64,000 bases of DNA, taken from assembly GCA_001939145.1 (NCBI GenBank), contig LSRX01000593.1, positions 63,301-127,300 on the forward strand, written 5' to 3'. Each line of letters starts with the position of its first letter. Position 1 is the stretch's first letter. This document shows positions 52,199 through 63,625 of this stretch, piece by piece. A program made the position numbers and the translations under genes. Below the pieces are notes generated by a model that saw only the letters and a list, made by a program, of their open reading frames with translations, was not told the origin of the DNA and did no database searches. Origin of the DNA: Symbiodinium microadriaticum. Lineage: Eukaryota > Sar > Dinophyceae > Suessiales > Symbiodiniaceae.

Positions 52199-52410
52199 AG
52201 CCCTAAACCCTATAAACCCTCATCCCTAAACCCTAAACCCTAAACCCTAATCCCTGAACCCTAAACCCTAAACCCTAAACCCGAAACCCCAAACCCTAAA
52301 CCCTAGAAACCCTAAATCTTAAACCCTAAATCTTAAACCATATAAGCCCTAAATCTTAAACCCTAAACCCTAAACCCTATAAACCCTAAATCTTAAACCC
52401 TAAAGAGCCC
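52199..52410. repeat. CCCTAAA array with CCCTAAATCTTAAA variants
   Basis: Exact heptamers shared with the duplication edge pass into units containing AAATCTTAAACC and CCCTATAAG. Confidence 0.8.
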
Positions 52411-52599
52411 TGGGACCTCCAAGGCCAAGCTTCGTAGGCATTTTTTGAACCCCGGGTCTGCTCCACAGGCCCAACAAGAATATCTTTTTAGGGTTTAGGG
52501 TTTAGGGTTTAGGGTTTAGGGCTTAGGGATGAGGGTTTAGGTTTCGCCCGACATAGTGAGTTGCTCCTATGTTTGAGGCATCGAGGCACAAATGGAAAC

Positions 52600-52700
52600 G
52601 GGGGTTTCCGAAGATAGGGGACCCTAAGATAGTACCCCAAGAGTAGGATCCTTATTATAAGGACCCCAAAATAAGGTACCCCTTAGTTTCGGAAACTCCT
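52600..52700. mobile_element. MITE-like element, family B (copy 2)
   Basis: GGGGTTTCCGAAGATAGGGG at the left and CTTAGTTTCGGAAACTCC at the right. The interior has AGGATCCTTATTATAAGGA, a near-perfect palindrome. Opposite orientation to copy 1. Confidence 0.55.
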
Positions 52701-52752
52701 ATATCTGGTCTTCATTCTTAGACTAGCGTTGCGGGATCTGTTAAAGTTATAG

Positions 52753-52832
52753 ATACCCAAATATAAGGTACCCTTATTATGGGAATATTATTCTAGGGAC
52801 CCCAAAATAAGGTACCCCTTATTTATGGGAAA
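52753..52832. mobile_element. MITE-like element, family B (short copy 3)
   Basis: Contains ATAAGGTACCCTTATTATGG and CCCCAAAATAAGGTACCCCT, the interior words of family B. The ends are eroded. Confidence 0.4.
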
Positions 52833-53676
52833 CTACCAGACGGATGGCAGGTTCGACGGCAAGCGATCCTGGCCGCTATCGAGCGCTTCCAAAGCTCCTT
52901 GCCAGACGATCAGGAGATGCCATCGAAATATGAAAAAATCGAGCATAGTGTATCATGCTATGTTTTACTATAGTAGTGTATCATCATACTATCTTACAGT
53001 ATAGTATGTATCATACTATCTTATAGTGTGGTATAGTACATGACAGTATCGTCTAGTATCGCATCGTTGTGATGAATGCGGGTTTGGGGCCAGGGACTTG
53101 TGCTATGCTGCTGGATGAAGAATCGGCTTGGCGGGTTTCGGGGCTATTCGGTCTGAGTGTTCATGGATTGCGCCTGGGTCTTCAACTGTATATGCCCCTC
53201 AAGCCCTAAAGCCCTAAACCCTAAAACCCTACAGCCCTAACACCTAAAGCCCTAAACAACTTAACCCCTAAGCCCCTAAACCCACCCGAAACCACAGACC
53301 CTGGGGATCGATTCGACGATAGGTCGCCGATGTGAGGGTGCCCAGACCCTCACAGCTCCGGGTAGGGTCACTCCCGGGTCGGAGCAGGGGGCCGACACTC
53401 TTCCGCGACTGGAGGGGCCTCATCAATGTTTTCAATGCTGCTTTAGGAGGGGGGGGTTCCTTGGCAAAAATTTCTAGCATAAGGGCCCCCCAAGGACCCT
53501 ATTCTAATTATTTCGGGCCCCTACATTAGACCTCCGAAACCAATTCTAATCACTACGCATCCCTGGTGCTGGGCTTCGCCCCAAACCTACACTCCTACAC
53601 ACGTGTTGTTTCCTGCCCGCGCGATTCGTGGAATCCACCCCGCTCCCCCCGCTTTCCTAGAAGATAATGGGCACTC

Positions 53677-53820
53677 AAATGGGACTTTCCCAAAAATAGG
53701 GCTACCTTATTTTGGGGGTCCTTATAAAAAGGATCCTACTACTTAAGGTACTATATTATAAGGATCCTACTATTTAAGGTACTATCTTAGGGTCCCCTAA
53801 TTTTCGGGAAGCCCCCAAAT
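53677..53820. mobile_element. MITE-like element, family B (copy 4, internally duplicated)
   Basis: Ends AAATGGGACTTTCCCAAAAA and TTTTCGGGAAGCCCCCAAAT. The internal AAGGATCCTACTATTTAAGGTACTAT-like segment is present twice in tandem, making this copy longer. Confidence 0.55.
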
Positions 53821-54465
53821 GGGGCAGAGCCCAAGGCCACCCGGGGGTGGAGCGCCGCGGCAAGGCCCCTCGTTCCCAGCTTCCGACGGAGTCATAATGG
53901 AAGCCAGAAAATAGTATTCCTAAACCCTAAACCCTAAGCCCTGAGCCCTAAGCCCTAAGCCCTAAACCCTAAACCCTAAACCCTATTCATCAGACCTCCA
54001 TGGTCAACTTAACTCTATGCTAATTGTTCAGGCCCCCTATATGGCATGCTTCTGCGAGTTCTATAAACTACGTCTGCTGTAGGACCAGGGCTTCATTCAA
54101 TGGATCAGTGCCGGGGCGTGGTTCAGCGCTTAGAGCTATCGGCAAATTTGTGATCAGGTTCTTGATTCCTCGTGTAAGTAAGGAATCTACTGACGTCCTG
54201 CTTGATGCGGAAGACTCCATTCTTGATGTGGTGTAACCAACATGCTCAGTAGCCCAGGCCTTGTCAGTAGCTGGCAATACTCGACACAGGCATATACACC
54301 CTCACAAGTCTGGGACACACGGTGGTTCGGCTCATCTGATCCTACAGCCTTCGCTTTCTGGGCCTCACGCAACCGCCAAGCTCCGCGAGTTCGAGGAAGT
54401 CTAGAATTCTAGAAACTCCCCTAAACCCTAAACCCTAAACCCTAAACCCTAAACCCTAAGTTGAG

Positions 54466-54509
54466 CAGGTGTCGCGCCAGAATCGTTTCGAGCCGGTCGG
54501 GGCCCAAAG
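54466..54509 (+). CDS. Exon-like island (QVSRQNRFEPVGAQ)
   Basis: 44 nt between a weak AG acceptor directly after a CCCTAAA array and a GC donor (AAAG|GCTTCC). The acceptor lacks a pyrimidine tract, so confidence is low. Confidence 0.25.
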
Positions 54510-55121
54510 GCTTCCACAAGGTTTCACAGACGGAGCTTCAGCGTCAGTCTAGTGTTGATTCGGGACCAAGGCGTGTCGACGGAGCAGGTGTACAAAACCC
54601 CTTCAGGGTTCGGATCTGCCAGAATACCAGGGTCGAGCCAGAAGCAAACCCTAAACCCGAAACCCTAAGCTTTTACAAAGCCGGGAGAGGCTCAAGCTCG
54701 GGAAAGCGTGAGATCGGTTGAAGGTGGTCCCTGAACCTCAAACTCCCGTGCTTGAGGGCGTGCCCCAGGTTCACAACCCCCCCCCGAAGAAACCCTTTTT
54801 CCAAGTCGAGGCCTTGAGGGTCACGGGCGGTATGCAACCACGGCCTCTGTAGATATGGGGGGTTTCTCAAGACAGAATACAGTCAGAATACCTTCTTGAG
54901 AAGACAGCCATGTCCCTCAACCCTAAATCCAAAGGCCCACCCTAAGCCCTAAACCCCGGTGTTCTGCCGACCTTCATCCTCGCGTCGGGCAGCGTTTTCG
55001 GGCTGCCTGTTCTTAGTGCAAGTCTGGCTCAGATGGGCCTCTTTTCGAGCTGCTGCAGCAGAGTGAAAGGGGTCAGTGCACAAAAAAAACCCTAAACCCT
55101 AAACCCACTGCGCGGACCTAG

Positions 55122-55168
55122 GCAGCGCCCGAGAAGATGAACCGCGCGCTGACAAGCGAGCCAAGCAG
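55122..55168 (+). CDS. Exon-like island (SAREDEPRADKRAKQ)
   Basis: 47 nt after CCTAG and before a GC donor (CAG|GCGGGG). Highly charged. Lies 20 bp after a CCCTAAA block. Confidence 0.28.
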
Positions 55169-56821
55169 GCGGGGATGTGGAGAATGAAGGAACGTTTCGG
55201 GTATAATAATAGTAATAATAATAGTAACATTAGCAATATTAATAATAATGTTACTATTATTATCATTCTTATAAATTAGGGTTTAGGGTTTAGGGTTTAG
55301 GGTTCTGGGAGAAGCCCCAAACCCCTAAAACCCTGCACCCGAAGCCCTTTTAGGCCCTGAGCCGTGTTATGCTATATTGCGCTAGATCATGTTATGCTAT
55401 GTTATGTTATGTTATGGTATGGTATGTTATGTTTTGTTATGTCATACTCTACTCTGCTATGCTATACGATACTTTTTCCTATGCTATACCATACTGTACC
55501 ATACCATGCTACATATACATGCTCTAAACCCGAAACCACGACAGCGCTTCTTCAGGCCGGGAGCCAAAGCCCCGCCCAAGTTCGGAATGAGTTCCCTAGC
55601 AGCTTACGGCAGAGCTGAGCCCAGGGCGCCTTTGGGGGTTAGTATAGTATAGTTCCAGCATAGCTTCAGTCTAGTATATTATGGTATAGTCTAGTTTGGT
55701 ATAGTATAGTCTAGTAGAGTAGAGTAGAGTGTAGTAAAGTATAGTTTAGTATAGGTTTGCCTGGGATGCTGGACTTACCAGAGGATCGGGCTGCCAGGTT
55801 TCGAGGATGATGTTCTTCACTTGAGCATGACGTGAACTGTGGGAGTTAGCCTGTAACCCTCCGTCCCAACACCTAAAAACTATCTTGCGAACATGCGAGT
55901 TTTGCGGGACCAGAACCAAAGCTACTTCAGACTTTAATAAAAAGTTTGCTCCGCTCCCGAACACGGTCCTCCTGCATCTGTCGAAACCCCTCCCGATTCT
56001 ACACCCCTTCAACACCCTAGACGTTAAACCCTAGACCCGAAGCCTGAAACTCCAAACCCTAACCCGAAAGCTTGAAGCTGACGTCGTAGGACTCAGTACA
56101 CTCGCGTTCGGAACTCGGGTCCATGACCGATGGGCTTGCGGATTCAATTTTTGGGGGATTTTGCGCTTTTGGTATCCTCAGCTTTCACTAAGGCCAGGAT
56201 TGGTGCCAATTTGGGCCCAAGAAAAGGGCAAATTTTGAAAAAAAATTTTATCTTTGTTGCTTTTCCGCTGTGAGGATTTCGGAGCAATTGGGCCTTTAGG
56301 GCATCGGGTTGGCCATGGCTGGGACATGGGAGTTGAGATTTTTCACAGGCGGCAACTCCGAGAGAGTTCTCTAGGGCTAGGCTGTGGGGGTTTGAGGATT
56401 GAGGGTTTAAGCTCAGCCGGGGAGTCTGTTCCGTTGTTGCATGAACTTGCCTGTAGCCCGGGACAGCCAAGGCTACCCCGTCGGAGTAAACCCTGTCGGG
56501 GGCACGTAGAATCAAGGCCCTTTTGCGAGCTTCATAGTGGCAACGAGGATCATGTCAACATCCTCCACTCGGTGCTGCATGTATGCCTCTTGAAGCGCTT
56601 CCTCCGAAAGCATCCTATGAGCTGAGGAAGTGCGGGTTCTGCGATGAGCGCCGGGAAAAGCCCTTCTAGGCCTTCAGCCCTGGGACCCTCGAACCTGGGG
56701 CCCAAATTTGGGCTCGGTCCGGGCACCTCCAGGAGCTTCACAGAGGCCAGCGCGGTCGGAGAAAAGTCTGGGGCCACGAGCACAACGTGGATCCTCTGGG
56801 GCCCCTCTCTGCGACGAAAAG

Positions 56822-56861
56822 TATCCCAAGGTGGTCGAAAGTGCCACAGCCTTCCTGGAAG
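56822..56861 (+). CDS. Exon-like island (YPKVVESATAFLE)
   Basis: 40 nt after AAAAG and before GAGATC (GA donor). The open frame extends on both sides, so the borders are tentative. Protein-like composition. Confidence 0.25.
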
Positions 56862-57102
56862 GAGATCAGAACCAGCCCTGAACCTTGAACGATCAAATCC
56901 TAAACCCTAAAAGCCCAAAACCCTAAAGCCCAAAAACCCAAACACCCCAAGCTCTAGGCCCTAAACCCCGTTAAGCTTCAACTTCTTGCCGCAGCCATCT
57001 TGCAAGAAGATCAGAACAGAGCCGTAGTAGGAGGCTGCTCAAGAAGGCTCCAGGCCTGGGGAGCTGGACTCATTTCCTTCATGAGAAAACGACAACAAGA
57101 CA

Positions 57103-57254
57103 CAGTAGTAATAATAGTAATAATAATAATAGTAATAGTAATAATAGCAATAATAATAGTAACAATTATAATATTAATAATAATATTAATAATAATATAT
57201 TTCTCTTATTATTATTAATAATGATAATAATGCCAATAATACTAATAATGCCAA

Positions 57255-57298
<44 letters not shown>

Positions 57299-57697
57299 AT
57301 AATAATAATAATACTAATAATAGGGATGCTTAGTAGTAATAACAATGGTAGCAACACTGACACGAATAACAACCGAAGCAAGCACAAGAAGAAGCACAAT
57401 AACAGGAAGTGGGACAAGCACAAGCAATAGACAACCAATAGATGGCAAATAGCCATTAACAAATAGCAAATACAACTCCAGTCACAGCAACACCAGCAAG
57501 AGCAAGACCGCCGATAACAGCAACATCAGCAACATTTCATTCACTCGCAGCGGGAGATGTCTCTAACTGGCGTGAAACTATTCCTCGCTTGGCGAGCACA
57601 TCTACAACCACAACAACCACAACAACCACAACAACAGCAACACCAACAACAACAACAACAACAACTACTACTACTACTACTACTCCTGCTGCTGCTG

Positions 57698-57736
<39 letters not shown>

Positions 57737-57740
57737 ACAC
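57103..57740. repeat. AAT and ACA/CTA triplet microsatellites
   Basis: AATAATAAT-type tract (57103-57330), A-rich transition, then (ACA)n(ACT)n (57600-57735). The open frames are homopolymeric artefacts. Confidence 0.88.
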
Positions 57741-58398
57741 TGGTAGTCATGGTAAGAACTACGAACCATAGTAATCAGAAGAATACCAAAACTAATCATA
57801 ATAATCGAACCAATATTATCTATAAGTATAATAAGAAATAACGGTACTAATACATAATAATAGTAATAATAGCGAGCATTCAGTTTGCAACAAGAATACC
57901 GAGAATAAGACTAAGCATAAGAGTAATCATAACACTAGTAGCACTGAGGCATGTGGAATTTGCATGCTTGCATGGCATCCATTCCCTTCGTCTGTGCGTC
58001 GCAGGGACGGTACACCGTGCCAACATCGTAAACGGTCGTCGCACTTGCCATCGTAAATATCGTTCGGGAGTGCTGTTGAAGGTTGCGTGTTCCTAGCGTA
58101 TTGTTTCCGGGTTTGGTTGCGGGGGATGCCCGACACATGGTCGAAGGTGAGATGGCGGCGGCAGCACTGGACATGTCCTTCTTAGAGGCATGGTCGAGCC
58201 AAACCAGAGTTACTATTACTAGACCGCTTTCCAGGCATTTTGCACTTCCTCAGCGGCTTGCAAAGCGAGCCAGCAGAAGGTTAGCGGTCAGCATTGAAGT
58301 TAGCAAGCTGCTGTGATATCAGACTTCAGCCGCCCTCCATTGTCGCTAAACCTGCAAGGACCCGCAGTCCTAGGCCCACGCAGCCCTTGCAGTTGCAG

Positions 58399-58444
58399 GA
58401 TCCGAGCATGTTCGGCAAGAGCCGCTATGTCGAGGAAGAAGCAG
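58399..58444 (+). CDS. Exon-like island (DPSMFGKSRYVEEEA)
   Basis: 46 nt after CCTTGCAGTTGCAG and before a GT donor (GCAG|GTGCAG). Clean acceptor and donor. The family is not recognised. Confidence 0.35.
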
Positions 58445-59039
58445 GTGCAGCAAGCTTCTTGCAGTGCTTCGGAGGCCCGTGTAGACTAAGATAGAGGTGG
58501 TGGGGTAACTAGTAGTAATCTTCCATAGACTAGACTACGAGACTCCCTATGTAGTTGCCATCTTGCCTTTCGCTGCAGCCACTGTCAACCCTGAAGCATA
58601 AAATCTCCATGTTCCTTACCGAAGCTAGGTGCAACCCTTCAAGAATGGGCAGTTTTAGCTGAAGATCCCCTTGAAGCCTATACCTGGGCTCTCCTCATGG
58701 AAATCTTCCGCCGCAGCCTTGAACTCATCCTGGATCTTCTGCACAATTGTGACTTTCCAGGCTCCACGAACCGAGAACCTCAAACTCACACACCCGGGTT
58801 CCAAGCTCTCTGCCTGAACCCTTTGTTTTTTTGAGGTGACCGTCTGGAAAATCTCCACAGCTGCGAGCCTCCGATGTGGGGTCACCCAGTTTCAGCTGCT
58901 TCAGTGACTGGGATCCTCTGCAGACGTTGGGGGCTTTGACTTGCACAATCACAAATAACATGAACTATGAGTGATGATTGCAGCAATAACTTCGATAACA
59001 CAGCCAATGCCGCAGCTGCCGCGCACCTGAAGCCGTCTC

Positions 59040-59308
59040 GGCAGCAGCAACAGACAGCAGCACCAGCGGCAGAAGCGGCAGCAGCAGAGACAGCACCGGC
59101 AGCAGCAGCGACAGCATCAGCAGCGGCATCAGCACCGCCACCGCCGCCACCCCCATCCCACCACCGCCGCCACCACCACCGACCGAAAAGGAAGGCAAGA
59201 GAGATGGGAAAGGCAACAGCAACAGCAGCAACAGCACCAGCAAGAGCCATAACAATACCAAGTACAAGAACAATAAAACAACACAAGAACAACAGCAGCA
59301 ACAACAAT

Positions 59309-59370
<62 letters not shown>

Positions 59371-59600
59371 CCAGAACAATAACAAGAACGAGAACGATAA
59401 CAATAACTATAACAATAAGAAAGAACAAGCACAATAGCAAGAACCAGAACCAGAACGAGAGCGAGAGTAAGAACAATGACAATAACAGTAACACCCAGAA
59501 AGACAAGCAACAGCAATAGCAACAGCAATAGCAACAGCAACAGCAAACACAACGGCAAGAAGAACATCCGGTTATAAGAGTATCAGCAGCAGTAACAGCA
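59040..59600. repeat. CAG/CAA/AAC triplet-rich tract
   Basis: Includes an uninterrupted CAG run (about 59309-59361). It encodes Ser/Asn/Ala/Gln runs on plus and Leu/Val/Cys runs on minus. Strand-asymmetric purine richness is repeat-driven. Confidence 0.85.
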
Positions 59601-60227
59601 ACAAGAGCTATGCAGCTATCAACGGCGACAACGACGGCGGTAAATGCTCTTGAGTCCACATGTGCAGCGGAAGGTTTGCAATGGCCCCAGTTGCGAACCC
59701 GAAGAGTTTCTGCATCGACGTGAAGAAGTCGGGAGAGGCGCGGGCGGATCCCTCTGAGCCCCTCTTGTTTTCAGAACGCCGAACTTAGAACTCAGATGAA
59801 GGCTCACGGTGCGGATTGCCCGAGTGCCTCCATGTTTCATTTATATACCGGGAATGGGGCTTGAGCTTGCGTTGAGATGCATTGGTCTTGCTGTCACAGC
59901 GTTGAGTCTGCGCCACTTTCGGGATTCCTGCGGTCCCAGCTGTAGCTTGACCCCCAACTGAGCCTGAAATGGTATGCATCCATGACACCAGACTCGGAGC
60001 GGAGTTTGAGCCTAGTTACAAAACCCTCATAGAACCCTTATTTACAACTCCCCTAAACCCTTTTAAACCCTTCTAGCACCTTTATAGAACCCTTATAGAG
60101 CCCTTATATAGAACTTTAAACCAGAGAGATGCCCTCCTCCATCCCGAAACCCCCCGGCGAGTTGAGAGGCCCCCGGCCTGATGGATTTCATGCAGCTCGG
60201 CTTCCCTGGGCGTCGCACCATGCAGGT

Positions 60228-60390
60228 TTAGGTTTTAGGGGTTTAGGGGTTTAGGGTTTAGGGGTTTAGGGGTTTAGGGGTTTAGGGTTTGGGGGTTTAG
60301 GGGTTTAGGGTTTAGGGGTTTAGGGGTTTAGGGGTTTAGGGTTTGGGGGTTTAGGGGTTTAGGGTTTAGGGTTTAGGGTTTAGGGTTTAC
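60228..60390. repeat. TTTAGGG/TTTAGGGG array with a 60-bp higher-order unit
   Basis: A pattern of three 8-mers, one 7-mer and TTTGGGGG repeats at least twice, then ends in five exact heptamers. Confidence 0.82.
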
Positions 60391-61195
60391 TGCGCAAAAG
60401 GTGGCATATTTTATACTATGCCCCACTATACCCCATAATATTGGACCCACTCAAGGGTTATATACTGCACCCTAGGATGGCACCATACTTATACGCTACC
60501 ATGCTAGACCTGGAGTCCGATGTGTGGTTCCGGGTGCTCAGTGTACAGCAGTAAGGCTTTGGGGTCCCTTGGTGAGGGCTTTGGCTTGACAGGGCCGGGA
60601 GGCATCCTGAACTTTCGGGAAGGGTGCGTCTGACATTGTTTGGCCTCCATCTTGGCCCGGTCACGAGAGCGTAGGCCAAGAGAGGTTGGGCCGGCAGGTG
60701 CACGATGGTGTAGTATGCTGCTTTACTTGCTTGTGACCTAGACTCCTAGGCCTTTTGTCATGTAGGCGTCACATAGGTGGCTGAAGCAAAGGGTCACCAG
60801 TGAAATACGACCGGCGCTGCTTCGAGATTTCAGAAGACTGAACAGTCGAATGTTCCGCAAAGCATTCGAATGTTTGCATCCAGAAGCCATTCGAGAACCA
60901 GCTTCCCACAGCCTCCACTTTTCTACTTGAATTCAAAGCAAGATCGGCTCCACCAGCACTTGAGTACTATGTAAAGCAGACTTTCCTCGTGCATACAAAA
61001 GTTTTGTTCGCATGGTTGAGAACCTGGAAGTTCGGGTACAAACCGAAAGCAGATCCTGAGTACAGGAGCTCAGGACAGGCAGCACAGGAGCAGCTGCATC
61101 AGAGTAGCATGTTCTTCATATTAACTGCAGAATTTTTTGTTCTCTCCCACGCATGCATCATATTTGCAGAACATCACGGCCGCCAGATTACCATG

Positions 61196-61375
61196 CCATC
61201 CGTCCACCCGTCCATCCGTCCACCCGTCCACCCGTCCATCCGTCCATCCGCCCATCCGTCCATCCGTCCATCCGTCCACCCCTCCACCCGTCCACCCATC
61301 CACCCATGCACCCATCCACCCATCCACCCGGCCAGCCAGCCAGCCATCCATCCATCCATCCATCCATCCATGAAT
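61196..61375. repeat. CCATCCGT/CCACCCAT tetranucleotide minisatellite
   Basis: Four-base units CCAT/CCGT/CCAC without interruption over 180 bp. It yields His-Pro-Ser or Trp-Met-Asp-Gly frames that are not genes. Confidence 0.9.
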
Positions 61376-61513
61376 CCGCCCATCATTGCATGAATGCTAC
61401 GTGCATACATACATCGAATGCAAGGGTACGGCCGGTATAGTGTTTGTTCACGGATCATGTAGGAGATATTTCATACCGCATTCTACTACCTTGAAATCGG
61501 ACCATTCCCGTTG

Positions 61514-62550
61514 ATGCCCAGGAAAGGAACCACGACACTGGGATTCGTGTGGCTTGGCAGCGCGTGGTTCGAAGATGCCAGATGCAGGGTCTTGGTTTCC
61601 ACTGGCCCTCCACCCAACCCCCACTGGGACCCTCCAAACCCTAATTGCCTAAGGCCCTAAATCCTTCTAGCTACGAAACCTCGAAGAGATTTTCGGCTTC
61701 GACGTCGCCAGTCCCTGTATACCTTTACACTCGTGCCGAGAATCCAGAGATGCTTCAGCACCGACTCCTAGCACCCGAAGTCCTCCAAGTCGTCGAAATA
61801 AGTCGGGTCCAACACCAGAAAGCGCCTTTTTTTGCAGTACCCTTCTCGAAACCTGCCTTTGAGGTTCCAGGGCGGGATCATGATACCCTAAACCCTAAAC
61901 CCTTATCGAAACCTGTCTTTGAGGTTCCAGGGCGGGATCATCATTGCTGTGGACTCCCGGGCCTCTATGGGCAGCTACATCGGGTCGCAGACGGTCAAGA
62001 AGGCCTGGCTTCAGGATATTTTTGGGGGTTTGGGGTTTACGGTTCAGGATTTGTGGTACATTCTGTTACAAGCACTTACGATTCGGCGTCATTTCGGGTC
62101 GAGGGTTTAGGGTTCCGAGTTAGCGGCCTAGCTGTGTCCACGGAGCATTCTATCGCTGACAAGACACATCAACAAGCCGTCTATGCAGGCCCCACATCTT
62201 AATGTGATCAACGATCTACAGGATGCGATACGCCTGGCCCTACGCTGATAGCCCCGCTAGGCAAGTTTGCATCTAGGGCAAGTCGCTCCCGTTATCTCTA
62301 GCTGAGAGCGGCACAGGGTTGGCCTCAAGGGAAATTCACACCGGCAACAGTAGCTATCATGGGACAGCAACCTTGTTATCAAGAAGCACAACTCACATGA
62401 AGGACCAGAATTCCTGGACTGTGTGGTGTGATGGCATGGAAAGTCTCCACTGTGAAGATATTTCGGACTTAAGCAGCCAACCTGCCGCCAGGTGATTGAA
62501 ATCAACGACTTCCTGCTAGGAACCATGGCTGGCGGTGCAGCTGATTGCTC
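61514..62550 (+). CDS. PSMB5: Proteasome subunit beta type-5, partial gene (three exons)
   Basis: Encodes the chymotrypsin-like catalytic subunit of the 20S proteasome. Exon A ends at 61548 with GTTTLGF; the mature protein starts at Thr 61529. Exon B is 61924-62002 ([14 protein letters not shown], then SQTVKK) and exon C is 62492-62550 ([19 protein letters not shown]). The exons join in frame (phase 2, phase 0). In mature numbering, Thr1, Asp17, Lys33 and Gly47 are present, as are the beta-5-typical Met45, Ala49 and Cys52. Introns: GT-AG, 375 nt; GC-AG, 489 nt; a GTGAGA donor follows exon C. The frame upstream of 61514 is open to 61463 after a TAG, so exon A may begin there. Intron 1 and intron 2 carry telomere-like units. 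The remaining two thirds of the protein (from the residue after Cys52) was not found before the window end, so this is a gene cut by the window, a gene with a long next intron, or a fragment. Confidence 0.88.
61841..61881 (+). pseudogene. Partial duplicate of the beta-5 exon B acceptor region
   Basis: A 41-bp segment covering the end of intron 1 and the first 18 nt of exon B. It recurs at 61901-61941 with two mismatches. The two copies are separated by 19 bp reading GATACCCTAAACCCTAAAC. The first copy breaks off inside the exon, exactly where the telomere-like filler starts. Confidence 0.75.

Positions 62551-63625
<1,075 letters not shown>

Larger units (their letters stand above)
49156..52282. 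repeat. 3127-bp segmental duplication, copy 2
   Basis: Direct-orientation copy of 45754-48880. The left edge falls in CTAATCC and the right edge within a CCCTAAA run, so both junctions lie in telomere-like repeat. This fits unequal exchange between such tracts, or an assembly duplication. Confidence 0.9.
52833..58398. other. Non-genic mosaic with scattered exon-like islands
   Basis: AT-rich islands (52925-53060, 55360-55510, 55640-55760). Telomere-like arrays at 53198-53282, 53920-53987, 54420-54460 and 56900-56970. AAT repeats at 55200-55262 and 57103-57330; ACA/CTA repeat at 57600-57735. Weak plus-strand frames occur at 54024-54236 and 56254-56625. Small islands with splice-like borders are listed separately. 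No full gene is seen. Confidence 0.45.
58445..61462. other. Non-genic; CAG/CAA repeat and G-rich telomere-like array
   Basis: A minus-strand open frame (58655-58885, 76 codons) is weakly protein-like but unassigned. CAG/CAA/AAC repeats fill 59040-59600, TTTAGGGG array 60228-60390, and CCRTCCGT minisatellite 61196-61375. No gene is supported. Confidence 0.45.

Noticed and set aside
58967-59567. Ser/Asn/Ala-rich plus ORF and Leu/Cys-rich minus ORFs
   Set aside because: All derive from the CAG/CAA/AAC repeat tract; three frames are open together.
61121-61458. Proline/histidine-rich and Trp-Met-Asp-Gly ORFs
   Set aside because: Artefacts of the CCAT/CCGT minisatellite, open on both strands.
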